Source: Flavisolibacter longurius
GTDB taxonomy: Bacteria; Bacteroidota; Bacteroidia; Chitinophagales; Chitinophagaceae
Length of the DNA stretch: 64,000 nt
Assembly (NCBI GenBank): GCA_014163555.1
Contig: JACJGO010000018.1
Span: 1 to 64,000 of the forward strand
Reading direction: 5' to 3'
Positions 8,002-16,834 of this stretch are shown here, piece by piece. Below the pieces are notes generated by a model. The model saw only the letters and a program-made list of their open reading frames with translations. It made no database searches and had not been told where the DNA came from. The position numbers and the translations under genes were made by a program. Numbering within the stretch: the stretch's first letter is position 1; the number at the start of each line of letters is the position of its first letter.

Positions 8002-9045
8002 ATGAACAATACCACTATTGACAATAATCTACTGAAGCAGGTTTTTTTTATTGCACTTATCCTGTTTTTGGGCATTGTCCTGGCCCGGGAACTGTGGTTT
8101 TTCTTTTCTGCTTTTTTGGGCGCCGTCACCTTTTATGTACTTTTTCGCAAACGGATGTTTTACCTGGTTGAGGTAAGAAAATGGCGATCCACTACGGCGG
8201 CTGTAGTGCTGATGCTGCTTTCTTTCTTTGTCATTCTCGTGCCGCTGGGCCTGCTGGGAAACATCTTGTATTCAAAAATCAGTTATGTAGTAGCACATTC
8301 CAATGAGCTGATTAATTCTTTAAAAGTAGCCATTAACCAGTTGGAAGGTAAAATCGGATACAAGATTCTTGATCCGGATACCATTAATAAGTTGGGTAAT
8401 TATATTACCGACTTGCTTCCTAAAATATTGGGTATAACGTTTAACAGCATTACACTGGTGGCCGCGATGTATTTCCTGCTTTATTTTCTGCTGGTCAATG
8501 GTCGTAAGATGGAGATTGCATTATATGAATATATACCCCTGAAGGATTCCAATGTTGAACTCCTGGGGCGTGAAATGCGGATCATTATTAGCTCCAGTGC
8601 GATCGGAATCCCACTGATTGCCATCGTGCAAGGGATTGTCGGTCTCATCGGTTATCTGATCATTGGTGTAAGCGAACCCTGGCTTTGGTTTGTGGCCACT
8701 ACCATTGCTGCTATGTTGCCGGTAGTAGGGGCATCCATCATTTATGGTCCGTTAACCATTATGTTGTTTGTGCAAGGACATGCCGGAAAAGGTATTGCCA
8801 TGGCCATCTGGGGTTTTGGTGTGATTGGCATAGTAGACAATGTTTTTCGCTTGCTTGTCAATAAGCGCCTCGGCGATATTCACCCTCTAATTACCATCTT
8901 TGGCGTGGTGATCGGCATCCAGTTATTTGGTTTTATTGGCCTTGTTTTCGGACCTGTTTTAATTGCCTTATTCATTCTCTTGCTACGCATCTACTCCTCG
9001 GAGTTTTTTGTAAAAAAACGAGAGGTAAAACAGCTCAGGAAGTAA
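8002..9045 (+). CDS. AI-2E family transporter (putative permease)
   Basis: Encodes 347 residues from the ATG at 8002, with about eight membrane helices: two near the N-terminus, a soluble helical segment, then a dense C-terminal bundle. The LPVVGASIIYGP and VNKRLGDIHPLITIFGVVIG segments are diagnostic for the family. Members export small molecules (AI-2 in E. coli TqsA) or act as Na+/H+ antiporters, so the substrate cannot be told. The frame extends upstream to 7906 but through intergenic repeats. Confidence 0.88.
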   Translation: MNNTTIDNNLLKQVFFIALILFLGIVLARELWFFFSAFLGAVTFYVLFRKRMFYLVEVRKWRSTTAAVVLMLLSFFVILVPLGLLGNILYSKISYVVAHSNELINSLKVAINQLEGKIGYKILDPDTINKLGNYITDLLPKILGITFNSITLVAAMYFLLYFLLVNGRKMEIALYEYIPLKDSNVELLGREMRIIISSSAIGIPLIAIVQGIVGLIGYLIIGVSEPWLWFVATTIAAMLPVVGASIIYGPLTIMLFVQGHAGKGIAMAIWGFGVIGIVDNVFRLLVNKRLGDIHPLITIFGVVIGIQLFGFIGLVFGPVLIALFILLLRIYSSEFFVKKREVKQLRK

Positions 9046-9213
9046 AACAACTAGATAGTTTTAACGTAAATACACGAATCGTTCCGGTAGTATTGCTTAA
9101 TTTTGTCCTGCGATTGAAAAAACTGAATCCTATAGCTTGTATATCTGAACGTTAGATAATATTTTCACACTCGCATCGTTTATCCAATAACACCGTAAAA
9201 AACCACAAAGCCA

Positions 9214-9987
9214 GTGAAAAAGATTCTCCTTCCGGCATCGCTTGCATGCCTGCTGACTGTTCTGATTGCTGTGCCTACGTTAAAGGCGAAGAGTAGTAAG
9301 TCCATCGTGAAGACTTTGGCAGTTACCACGGCGTCAAACGAAGCATCCACAGCAGAAACAACCGTAAATAACACAAATGTTTCCCTTCTTGAGGCAGCTT
9401 CAAACCTGTTGTACGACAGTTTGAAACTCAACAAAATGGGACTTTCCAGAGATGTTATGCAGATGGCCTACAAGGGGCATCAGTATCTTCAGGAAAAAGG
9501 TTCGTTGCGTAACAGTGATATACTTGCTATTGTTGATTTTAGCCAGTCATCCAAGCAAAAGCGCTTTTACATTGTGGACACCCGTAATTTCAAAGTGCTG
9601 ATGAACACTTTTGTAGCGCATGGGAAAAACTCCGGGTTAAATCGTGCCGAGCGATTTTCCAACATACCGGAAAGCCTGCAAAGCAGCCTTGGTTTTTACG
9701 TAACAAAAAACACATACTTCGGGAAGCATGGCTTGTCACTTCGCCTTGCCGGGATGGAAGACGGCTTCAACGACAACGCAGAAGCAAGAGCCATCGTGAT
9801 GCATGGTGCTGAGTACATTGGCCCGCACCGTATAAATTCTTCGTTTATGGGTCGTAGTTTCGGATGTCCTGCTGTACCACAGGCACAATCCAAAGAAGCG
9901 ATCAACATCCTGAAAGAAGGCACTTGTTTGTTTATTTATCACCCAACACAGCAGTATTTGCGCGGATCGAAAATACTTAACAGCTAG
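9214..9987 (+). CDS. Secreted murein L,D-transpeptidase-like protein (YkuD_2 family)
   Basis: Encodes 257 residues from a GTG at 9214. Residues 1-25 are a classical signal peptide. The catalytic region shows MHG (His197-Gly198) and SFGCPAV (Ser215 to Cys218), the H-x(n)-SxGC signature of L,D-transpeptidases with Cys218 as nucleophile. The protein should act in the periplasm on peptidoglycan, cross-linking or trimming peptides. It is followed by two terminator-like hairpins, so it is a single-gene unit. Confidence 0.85.
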   Translation: MKKILLPASLACLLTVLIAVPTLKAKSSKSIVKTLAVTTASNEASTAETTVNNTNVSLLEAASNLLYDSLKLNKMGLSRDVMQMAYKGHQYLQEKGSLRNSDILAIVDFSQSSKQKRFYIVDTRNFKVLMNTFVAHGKNSGLNRAERFSNIPESLQSSLGFYVTKNTYFGKHGLSLRLAGMEDGFNDNAEARAIVMHGAEYIGPHRINSSFMGRSFGCPAVPQAQSKEAINILKEGTCLFIYHPTQQYLRGSKILNS

Positions 9988-10015
9988 TTTTGGACGCAAA
10001 CAAGGATGGATGAAC

Positions 10016-10046
10016 AAAGCCCGCCGTACCCTATGGTTGGGCTTTT
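10016..10046 (+). terminator. Terminator 1 after the transpeptidase gene
   Basis: Stem aaagccc (10016-10022) pairs with gggcttt (10039-10045), followed by a T-rich run. Another hairpin follows 36 bp later. Confidence 0.65.
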
Positions 10047-10081
10047 GTTTTTGTAAAATGTTTTTATCAGATACAACAGTG

Positions 10082-10112
10082 AAACAGCTTTTCGATCCCG
10101 AAAAGCTGTTTT
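10082..10112 (+). terminator. Terminator 2 after the transpeptidase gene
   Basis: A perfect 13-bp stem: arms 10082-10094 and 10099-10111 around the loop atcc, followed by Ts. The A/T-rich arms would let it work in either direction. Confidence 0.75.
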
Positions 10113-10155
10113 CATTTCCAGATACTACTAACAAGTAAGACCTTATTTTGCAAGT

Positions 10156-10593
10156 GTGAACAATCTGCAATTTCGCACCATTCAAACCGGTACGCCAGCT
10201 TACGAAGCGATGATCAACCTCCGCATGGAAGTATTGCTTGATCCCATTGGCATTCCTAAGTCCTACATCGATCCACTCAAAGAAGCCTCCGATAGTTTGC
10301 TTTGTGCTTATGATGATGAGCAGCTCGCAGGGTGTTGCATCCTTACACCTGTGAATGAAAAAACCGTTCAATTGCGGCAGATGGCGGTAAGCCAATCGCA
10401 CCAGAAAAATGGCGTAGGCAGGGCCCTATTGGACTTTGCCGAAACCCTTGCCCGCAACCAGGGCTTTCGGATAGTAAAGCTGCATGCCCGGGAGACGGTG
10501 ATCGCCTTTTATCAAAAATGCGGCTATACCAGCATTGGCGACCGGTTTTTTGAAGTAAACATTGGGCACCAGGCCATGCAAAAAGAGCTATAA
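10156..10593 (+). CDS. GNAT-family N-acetyltransferase
   Basis: Encodes 145 residues from a GTG at 10156. The acetyl-CoA site is visible as LRQMAVSQSHQKNGVGRALLDF, which contains the Q/RxxGxG/A motif (QKNGVGRAL) at about residues 83-91. The FYQKCGYTSIGDRF ending is also typical. Cytoplasmic acyl transfer to an amine is expected; the acceptor is unknown. Its first ATG would cut off the first strand, so the GTG is preferred. Confidence 0.85.
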   Translation: MNNLQFRTIQTGTPAYEAMINLRMEVLLDPIGIPKSYIDPLKEASDSLLCAYDDEQLAGCCILTPVNEKTVQLRQMAVSQSHQKNGVGRALLDFAETLARNQGFRIVKLHARETVIAFYQKCGYTSIGDRFFEVNIGHQAMQKEL

Positions 10594-10828
10594 CCTGCTC
10601 CACCAGACTAAATTTTAGCAACCCCCGAATACAGGATTGAAAAACCTCTATACGATCCTGTGAATTGGCTGTTTGCAAAAGCAAGTGAAATGCATGAGAA
10701 ATTACAGGTTTTCCCTCCGGGTTGGTATATTTTTCGCATGGGTAAAAACTCTTTTGGTAACATCCAACAGATAGACGTAAATTAGTATGCATAAATCAGT
10801 TCTTACGACCTTTTAAATTCTAATTATT

Positions 10829-11230
10829 ATGGCAAAAGCTTCTAAAAAAGCAGCAACAAAAAAAACAGCGGCGAAGAAAGCGCCTGCAAAAAAAACAGCA
10901 ACAAAAACAGCTGGAAAAGCTGCCGGTAAAACGGCTTCAAAAGCGGCGACGAAAAAAACAGCCGCCAAAAAGTCAACCCGCAAGCCAAATGCGGCCTTTA
11001 TGGCTCCGCTGCAACCCGATGATACCCTGGCCGCTGTAGTGGGCAACAAGCCCCTGCCGCGTACCGAGATCGTGAAAAAAGTATGGGATCATATTAAAAA
11101 GAACAACCTGCAGGACAAGAACAATAAACGTATGATCAATGCCGATGCGAAAACAAGACCGCTCTTCGGCAAGGATCAAATCTCCATGTTTGATCTTGCA
11201 AAGATTGTCAACAATCACGTAAAGAAATAA
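10829..11230 (+). CDS. SWIB/MDM2-domain protein with histone H1-like Lys/Ala tail
   Basis: Encodes 133 residues in two parts. Residues 1-52 are almost only Lys, Ala and Thr in AAKK/TKKTA repeats, like the DNA-binding tails of histone H1-like proteins. Residues about 57-133 are a SWIB domain (LPRTEIVKKVWDHIKKNNLQ, then FGKDQISMFDLAKIVNNHV). In eukaryotes SWIB domains sit in chromatin remodelling complexes; in Chlamydiae and Bacteroidota they occur in small proteins thought to bind and compact DNA. A strong terminator follows. The nucleoid role is inference. Confidence 0.88.
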   Translation: MAKASKKAATKKTAAKKAPAKKTATKTAGKAAGKTASKAATKKTAAKKSTRKPNAAFMAPLQPDDTLAAVVGNKPLPRTEIVKKVWDHIKKNNLQDKNNKRMINADAKTRPLFGKDQISMFDLAKIVNNHVKK

Positions 11231-11239
11231 CCAATAGAT

Positions 11240-11271
11240 TACCGGGTCCTAAAGCGACCCGGTATTTTTTT
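11240..11271 (+). terminator. Terminator after the SWIB gene
   Basis: A perfect 9-bp stem, taccgggtc (11240-11248) with gacccggta (11256-11264), followed by seven Ts. Confidence 0.88.
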
Positions 11272-11285
11272 CTGCTGCCGGTCTT

Positions 11286-11396
11286 CTATTTCCCGGCATG
11301 ATACAGTACGCTCCTTCTCTTTTTCTTACGAACATTCTCCTCTGTTCCATTGCGCCACCTCTTGGCCGGGTTGATGCGCTGATTTCTCTGTTTCAT
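11286..11396 (-). CDS. Candidate short basic protein (36 aa)
   Basis: A short frame on the minus strand between the SWIB terminator and the lipoprotein gene. It encodes 36 residues, about one third of them Arg or Lys, opening MKQRNQRINPAKRW and containing VRKKKRRSV. Codon choice is compatible with its neighbours, but the frame is short enough to be open by chance. If real it would be a nucleic-acid-binding peptide. I recognise no family. Confidence 0.3.
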   Translation of the reverse strand: MKQRNQRINPAKRWRNGTEENVRKKKRRSVLYHAGK

Positions 11397-11442
11397 CCGC
11401 TTTTCTGTTGTTCTTCGCCGGAAGGGGCGATATATTTATTTC

Positions 11443-11907
11443 ATGCAAAAAATGAATAAACAAAATTTTGGTTTCTTCTTCATTCTCTTTGTTTTAACTG
11501 TTCTTCAATTTGCCTGCAGCAGCACACGTCAGGCTGTACCCTCACAAATTGGCCTTTTGCCACTGGATGGGTATGAATTTACCGGCAACAATCCGGCAGC
11601 TGATACGGTGTACCGTATGATCCGAAGCGAAGCTGAATTTGATGCTTCGTTCAGAGCCTCTGCATCGGCACGCCGGCCGGCTTTCAGTGGGCAAACTGTT
11701 GTAGCGATCGTAATGAAAACGGCACCGGCCACCCCCCTGCATTTCAGCCGTGCTGAAAAAGAAGGACGCATGATTAATGTGTATGCGCAAACCTGCAATG
11801 AGTGCAGCAGCAGCCGTGCGGTAATGGCCACAATTCCTACCGTTGGTGATGCCCGTTCGGTTCGGTTTTTTATAAATGGAGAAAACAAAGCTGTTCTGGG
11901 TCTGTAG
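11443..11907 (+). CDS. Putative lipoprotein (PrcB-like?)
   Basis: Encodes 154 residues. A hydrophobic signal sequence ends in a lipobox (LQFAC) at about residues 21-25, so the mature protein should be lipid-anchored. The rest has the pattern of a protease-complex PrcB C-terminal domain: an acidic RSEAEFDASF segment, a VVAIVMKT strand and a closing beta pair. That match is weak. Cys residues in TCNECSS may form a disulfide. It is a single gene between intergenic regions. Confidence 0.6.
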   Translation: MQKMNKQNFGFFFILFVLTVLQFACSSTRQAVPSQIGLLPLDGYEFTGNNPAADTVYRMIRSEAEFDASFRASASARRPAFSGQTVVAIVMKTAPATPLHFSRAEKEGRMINVYAQTCNECSSSRAVMATIPTVGDARSVRFFINGENKAVLGL

Positions 11908-12065
11908 GTTTGAGGAAAAGAAATAGAAAGATGATCGGTGCAAAAGGGTAAACAATGTTATCCCAACCTCAATGTGAAATGTTGATGAAGACTTTCCTTT
12001 TCCCGGTCTTTTGTTTACTTTCGCTGGGCATTAACCGGCTGACGTCACGCTATTATACCTAACCT

Positions 12066-12293
12066 ATGCGAAAAATATTCCCTTTTGAAATCTCCGTGGC
12101 AACAAAAGACCGGCCCAAGAGTTTCCAGTTTATTACCCTTGCATTATTTCTGTCTAGTATAACGGTTATCCTTATCGGTATATTTCTGCGCATAACCGAA
12201 CCAACAATGCAAAGGCAAGTAGTTACAAACCCGCAGCCGCATGCGTTTGCCGGTTTGTCTGCAGTACCAGCCGCGTACAGGGTACAAAAATAA
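12066..12293 (+). CDS. Small membrane protein (75 aa)
   Basis: Encodes 75 residues with one clear membrane helix at about residues 22-41 (ITLALFLSSITVILIGIFL), a basic N-terminus and a polar C-terminal tail. The stop codon lies inside the left arm of a terminator, which marks this as a genuine transcript end. No family is recognised. Confidence 0.55.
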   Translation: MRKIFPFEISVATKDRPKSFQFITLALFLSSITVILIGIFLRITEPTMQRQVVTNPQPHAFAGLSAVPAAYRVQK

Positions 12294-12313
12294 AACCCTC
12301 CGAAGAGGGTTTT
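12292..12313 (+). terminator. Terminator overlapping the stop of the 75-aa gene
   Basis: Stem aaaaccctc (12292-12300), loop cgaa, gagggtttt (12305-12313). Perfect 9 bp; the first two bases are shared with the TAA stop. Confidence 0.75.
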
Positions 12314-12397
12314 AGCGCAACTAAATTGTCGTTTCGTTGCTTTTAGGGCGATATTGTTTTGCCTTAGGGTAAGAACAAGTGTTTTCGCAGGGTAACT

Positions 12398-12637
12398 TTA
12401 TTCTCGAACAATTGTTTTCTTTTCAACGACTCTGTCGGTGCCACCGCGGCCACCCAGCAAGGCGATCAACAATACCAGTAAAACAATACCACCTACTACC
12501 CATAGCCAGGGAAATCCGGCACCGGCGCTTTCGGTTGTTTTTGTAATGTTCACATCCAGATCGGCGCCGCCACCTTCTTGTGCCATCGCCATCACGCTAA
12601 AAAAAGCGGTCATAATTAGGAAATAAATGCGTTTCAT
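12398..12637 (-). CDS. Small exported one-helix protein (79 aa)
   Basis: Encodes 79 residues: a cleavable signal peptide (ends MAMAQ, about residue 20), a short Gly/Asp-rich outside segment, a membrane helix WLWVVGGIVLLVLLIALL (about 45-62) and a charged cytoplasmic tail ending KKTIVRE. This layout is common in small Bacteroidota membrane proteins of unknown role. It faces the preceding 75-aa gene. Confidence 0.6.
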   Translation of the reverse strand: MKRIYFLIMTAFFSVMAMAQEGGGADLDVNITKTTESAGAGFPWLWVVGGIVLLVLLIALLGGRGGTDRVVEKKTIVRE

Positions 12638-12778
12638 AAAAGGTATTTACCCTTAGTAATTTAAAGAACCGTGCCAGAATAAATTTTACCCATCAAACAC
12701 CTGTTGGTTGAGCCCGTATAAAATTCATTTTCCGTCATTGTTTAAAATTGCAGGCAAAAAATTTGTACATAATTTCCC

Positions 12779-13699
12779 ATGGATGTAAATAAGGCACTGG
12801 AATTAATCCAGCGGAAATTGTATGACTGGATGCGGGATTTTATCCGGATGCTGCCCAACCTGCTTCTGGCTACTTTGGTCATTGTAGTGGGGTTATATCT
12901 TTCGAAATTTATTAGCCGCTTTGCCCGGAAGACGTTTAACCGCCTTTCTCATGGTGCTGTTATCACCAACCTTTTTGGCTCTTTTATTTATATTTTTTGT
13001 ATTGGTATTACACTTTTTATTGCCCTTAGTATCCTGGGTCTAAATAAAGCGTTGACGTCAATGCTAGCTGGTGCTGGTATAGCAGGCTTGGCTTTTGCCT
13101 TTGCTTTCCAGGATATAGCGGCCAATTTTATGGCCGGCATCCTAATTACACTTCGGCGACCCATAAGGGTTGGAGATGTGGTAAAGATTAAAGATTATAT
13201 GGGAAAAGTACAAACAGTCAATCTACGCGACACGGTAGTAATGACATTCCAGGGACAAATGGTCATTATTCCTAACAAAGAGGTATTGCAAAATCCCATT
13301 GAAAATTTTTCCTTATTGGGAAAACGACGGATGGATCTTACAGTTGGTGTTTCCTACGGTGAAGACTTGCAAAAAGTAAAAAACCTTGCCTTGGAGGCGG
13401 TGTCTTCTATTTCGGGTTTGTCACCGGGTGAACCTATTACTTTTTTTTATGAGGAGTTTGCCGACAGTTCGATCAACTTTTCCATCCGGATCTGGGTGGC
13501 CACACCAGAGCAGCCCGAATATTTGCGGGTTCGCAGTGAAGCCATTCAAAAGATCAAACAAGCTTTTGATGAGACGGGTATTACCATTCCATTCCCAATT
13601 CGTACGCTTGATTTCGGAATTAAAGGCGGGCGAACTCTTGGCGAAATGCCGCTCCGATTTGCAGATCAAAACGCGAAAGAAGCTACGCATAACAGCTAA
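12779..13699 (+). CDS. MscS-type mechanosensitive channel
   Basis: Encodes 306 residues. Three membrane helices precede a soluble domain; the pore helix TM3 carries the Gly/Ala pattern AGAGIAGLAFAFAFQD. The beta domain follows with RRPIRVGDVVKI and VIIPNKEVLQNPIENF, both diagnostic. Such channels open under membrane tension and release solutes after osmotic downshock. Length matches E. coli MscS (286) with a slightly longer C-terminus. Confidence 0.92.
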   Translation: MDVNKALELIQRKLYDWMRDFIRMLPNLLLATLVIVVGLYLSKFISRFARKTFNRLSHGAVITNLFGSFIYIFCIGITLFIALSILGLNKALTSMLAGAGIAGLAFAFAFQDIAANFMAGILITLRRPIRVGDVVKIKDYMGKVQTVNLRDTVVMTFQGQMVIIPNKEVLQNPIENFSLLGKRRMDLTVGVSYGEDLQKVKNLALEAVSSISGLSPGEPITFFYEEFADSSINFSIRIWVATPEQPEYLRVRSEAIQKIKQAFDETGITIPFPIRTLDFGIKGGRTLGEMPLRFADQNAKEATHNS

Positions 13700-13828
13700 T
13701 GTTAAAGTAAGCAGGTAAACCAATACATGGCTTTATTTTGAATGGTAGAAAAGGATGCATGCCTGCCAATCGACATCTGCAATGATTTCGGCGCGGTTCA
13801 GGCAAGTGGCAAAAAAAGAATACAGTAT

Positions 13829-14272
13829 ATGAAATGGTTCGCTTTAATGACCGGATTTCTGTTTGTGCTCAGTAGCTGCAGCAAACCACAAAACCCGTCT
13901 TACCACGGGTATGAAGATTTCCGCGTGGAAAAAGTAGGGGTAAAAAATACAGTTCTTTCCACACGGGTAAAGCTGTATAACCCCAATGGGTATGCGTTAA
14001 AATTAAAATCTGCCAGTGTCGATGTGTATATCAACAACGATTACCTTGGCCATTCTTCTATCGATTCACTCATTACTCTTCCCGGTAAAGACACTACCTA
14101 TGTACCGCTACAGTTAACAGCATCGGCCAAAGATCTTTTGAGCAATACAGTAAAAGTCTGGTTGAATCCTGATGTCAAAATCCGGATTACCGGTGCCGCC
14201 AGGGCAGGTCGCGGCAACCTGTTTGTCAATGTGCCCATCAATTACGAAGGTGTGCAGCGCATCCAGTTGTAA
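13829..14272 (+). CDS. LEA14-like (LEA type 2) lipoprotein
   Basis: Encodes 147 residues from the ATG at 13829 (MKWFALMTG), where a signal sequence with lipobox LSSC begins; the longer frame from 13742 would bury that signal. The domain shows the LEA type 2 / WHy pattern: VKNTVLSTRVKLYNPNGYAL, then SVDVYINNDYLGHS. These proteins form a fibronectin-III-like beta sandwich, here probably anchored to a periplasmic face. Function is unknown. Confidence 0.75.
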   Translation: MKWFALMTGFLFVLSSCSKPQNPSYHGYEDFRVEKVGVKNTVLSTRVKLYNPNGYALKLKSASVDVYINNDYLGHSSIDSLITLPGKDTTYVPLQLTASAKDLLSNTVKVWLNPDVKIRITGAARAGRGNLFVNVPINYEGVQRIQL

Positions 14273-14308
14273 GGCTGGCAGCAGGCACGTTTTCGGAAAT
14301 GGTGAAGG

Positions 14309-15031
14309 TTAGAAGCGTCTGCCCAGCATTCTACCCAGCAAACCGCCCATGCCACGCATGCCCCGGCCGCCGCTTAGCATACCGATGATAGAACCCAATC
14401 CACCGCCACCTAACATGCCACCAATTCCACCGCCCAGCATGCCACCCATAGCGCCGCCAAGTCCACCCCTGCGGCCAGAAAGCATGCCGCCAATCAGCAT
14501 CGGTGCGGCAATACTCAGCACACTTTTCAGCAGGCCATTGGTATTGATGCCGGCTTGCTGCATTTTATCTTTTAGGCCGCCACCAAAAAAGTTTTGCTGG
14601 CTGTGTTCGGGTTGTTCGGCCGGTGAAGTGGGAATCTCCTGCCGGGAGAACTGGTCCAGGAGATCAAACTGTTTCTGATCCAGCCCAAGATAATCGCTGA
14701 TTTTGTGAATGCTTTGTTGCTCTGCTTCCGAATAATCATTATCGGCTTTGGCAAAGGCCATCAGGTCCGTCACCAGTGAATATTTCAACTGGCTGTTTTT
14801 TAAAACATCGAGGCAGCGGTTCAGGTCTTCACCTGTCATATCGGTGGCAGCCTGTACCACCAGGTCCTGTTGCTGGGGCGAAAGACTAGCGGCCATACAG
14901 AGTTCGCGGATATAGGTGATTTCGTCATCCGTTGCTTTGTGATCGGCTGTAGCCAACGAGGCAATAGCACCCAGGTAGGCGCCTTTTTCCATGTCGCTGT
15001 ATCCTTCTAATATAGTTGCATTTTCTGGCAT
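14309..15031 (-). CDS. TerB-like protein with glycine-rich tail
   Basis: Encodes 240 residues. Residues about 15-125 are helical with the acidic pattern of the TerB/DjlA tellurite-resistance fold (ATADHKATDDEITYI and AKADNDYSEAEQQSIHKI), which may bind a metal. From about 165 the chain is hydrophobic, then a long Gly/Met/Leu repeat (GGMLGG, GGMGGLLGRMLGRRF). The tail looks membrane-active or self-associating. No other ter genes are nearby, so a role in tellurite resistance should not be assumed. Confidence 0.7.
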   Translation of the reverse strand: MPENATILEGYSDMEKGAYLGAIASLATADHKATDDEITYIRELCMAASLSPQQQDLVVQAATDMTGEDLNRCLDVLKNSQLKYSLVTDLMAFAKADNDYSEAEQQSIHKISDYLGLDQKQFDLLDQFSRQEIPTSPAEQPEHSQQNFFGGGLKDKMQQAGINTNGLLKSVLSIAAPMLIGGMLSGRRGGLGGAMGGMLGGGIGGMLGGGGLGSIIGMLSGGRGMRGMGGLLGRMLGRRF

Positions 15032-15230
15032 AGGAGAGAGTTTTTAGACGAGATGCACAGAAAAAATAGGGCCACGGCTGACGTTGAACCTGAATTATCT
15101 GCAGGCTTCGTGGCAGGTGGTATGAATGAATAACACCTGTATTTATTATGTTAGTACAGTAATTTCTCAGAAAGGAAGGAATAACGAATGTCTTAAACGT
15201 TCTAATGCTTTCATCCCTGCCCATTGTCAT

Positions 15231-15353
15231 TCAAAACCATTTGTTCATAATACCCAGCACAAGAAGAATGGTAATCAAAAATAAGAGGATGGTAAAACGC
15301 ATTTCCGGGGATAGTTTTCGCTTCTCCATTATCTGTAAAGGTGCAAGATTCAT
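15231..15353 (-). CDS. Candidate short membrane protein (40 aa)
   Basis: A short frame of 40 residues on the minus strand: a charged start (MNLAPLQIMEKRKLSPEM), one hydrophobic helix (FTILLFLITILLVLGIM) and a short MNKWF end. The ATG is preceded by aaagga. The charged head, single helix and aromatic end are what a real small membrane protein looks like. It is 199 bp upstream of the TerB-like gene on the same strand. Confidence 0.5.
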   Translation of the reverse strand: MNLAPLQIMEKRKLSPEMRFTILLFLITILLVLGIMNKWF

Positions 15354-15424
15354 TCCTTTCATTGGTAAAATGAATGCCTGTAATTCTCTTCCTGTAAAAT
15401 TTTTAGCTGCCGTATCTTGGTGCT

Positions 15425-16717
15425 ATGGTCCGGTATGCCGTTTTTATTTTATTCCTGCTTTTCAGCAAAATGAGTGTAACACAGCCCAAAACAGACAATA
15501 CGCTTCTTTCCATTCTGGCAACAAATCAAAACAGCCTGTTTCAGCAGGTGCTGAAGGACCCGCAGACCCATCGCCTGCAGATTATTTACACGCAGATCGA
15601 CCGCGATAAACAAAATAAACCCTCGTTTACCAATTACTTCTTTCATTACGATCCGGAGCTTTATTTCAACCCGGCATCGATGGTGAAAATGCCGCTGGCG
15701 TTTTTGGCCCTGGAAAAACTCAACAGAATAAACAGGAAGGATATAACCAAACATACCACCATCCAATTTGACAGCAGCCAGCCCTGGCAAAAAACTTTGT
15801 ACACCGATACATCGGCCAATAACGGTAAACCTACACTTGCACACCTGATCAAACGGGCTTTTCTGGTCAGTGAGAACGATCCTTACAACCGCCTGTACCA
15901 GTTTGTAGGCCAGGGCGAAACCAATCGTAGCCTGCACCAGAAAGGGTATACGGATGTTCGTATCACCCGGCAGTTTATGGGGCTCACGCAGGATCAGAAC
16001 CGCTACACCAATGCCGTGCGTTTCCTGGATGAAGCAGGAAACGTTTTGTATACACAGCCGGCTTCTTATAATTCGGATTCCTTCGATTTCAGCCGGGTGA
16101 TCAAACTGGGTAAAGCGCATTGGGATCGAAACGATAACCTGGTGAATGAACCGTTTGATTTTACCCCACACAATTCGCTTTCCCTGCTCAGTATGCAGCA
16201 GATGTTGCAGTCGGTTATGTTTCCCCAATCAGTACCCGCTAAGCAGCGCTTTGGCCTTACGGATGATGATTACCGTTTCCTTTGGCAGTACCTTTCGCAA
16301 TACCCTTCGGAAACCCCCGATCCCAAATATGACACCACAGAATTTTACGACAGCTATGTGAAATTCTTTTTCCGCGACAGCACCCGAAAAATGCCGGAAG
16401 GCGTACGGGTGTTTAACAAAGTAGGCTGGGCCTATGGCTTTCTCACCGATGTGTCCTACGTAGCCGATTTTAAAAACGGTGTGGAATACATGTTGTCGGC
16501 AACGGTTTATGTTAACAGCGACGAGGTTTTGAACGACGGCAAATATGAATACACCACTGTTGGCTGGCCGTTTCTTTACCAATTGGGACAAACGGTCTAC
16601 CGGCATGAACTGAATCAGAAAAGGTCATTTAGGCCGGATCTTTCGGCTTTCAGAATCATTTACGAAAAGCGTGATCCTGCCGATACCCGCCCTTCGCTGA
16701 AAAACGTAGACAATTAA
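15425..16717 (+). CDS. Serine hydrolase of the class A beta-lactamase fold
   Basis: Encodes 430 residues with an N-terminal signal peptide (about 1-20). The three active-site elements of the penicillin-recognising fold are present: SMVK (Ser85, Lys88), SEN (149-151) and KVG (332-334). The protein is much longer than a true class A beta-lactamase (about 290), with long insertions between SEN and KVG, so it is more likely a secreted hydrolase or amidase-like enzyme than a resistance gene. It could cleave cell-wall peptides or amide bonds. Confidence 0.75.
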   Translation: MVRYAVFILFLLFSKMSVTQPKTDNTLLSILATNQNSLFQQVLKDPQTHRLQIIYTQIDRDKQNKPSFTNYFFHYDPELYFNPASMVKMPLAFLALEKLNRINRKDITKHTTIQFDSSQPWQKTLYTDTSANNGKPTLAHLIKRAFLVSENDPYNRLYQFVGQGETNRSLHQKGYTDVRITRQFMGLTQDQNRYTNAVRFLDEAGNVLYTQPASYNSDSFDFSRVIKLGKAHWDRNDNLVNEPFDFTPHNSLSLLSMQQMLQSVMFPQSVPAKQRFGLTDDDYRFLWQYLSQYPSETPDPKYDTTEFYDSYVKFFFRDSTRKMPEGVRVFNKVGWAYGFLTDVSYVADFKNGVEYMLSATVYVNSDEVLNDGKYEYTTVGWPFLYQLGQTVYRHELNQKRSFRPDLSAFRIIYEKRDPADTRPSLKNVDN

Positions 16718-16775
16718 TTAGCCGTTGCAAAAAAATCGCCTCGAGGAAGTATGGGTTTTGGTCCTGATTGGCATT

Positions 16776-16803
16776 ATTCACCATTCATCACTGACCACTC
16801 ACC
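16776..16803. repeat. Intergenic word-like repeat (ATTCACC/ACTCACC type)
   Basis: Just upstream of the uvrA-like gene: attcacc, attcatc, actgacc, actcacc in direct succession. Another short-word tract in the style of those at 7780, 41629 and 58095. Confidence 0.4.
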
Positions 16804-16834
16804 AACAGGGCATGGCAATTGATTTACTGCCGGC

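Noticed and set aside
10766-10792. Match between the reverse strand here and the promoter region at 24132-24158 (ATGCATAC-AAT core)
   Set aside because: Similar for about 20 bases but no gene starts here on that strand; probably shared AT-rich promoter composition.
14309-15031. Tellurite-resistance locus
   Set aside because: Only a TerB-like fold is present, with a glycine-rich tail; no terC, terD or terZ neighbours.
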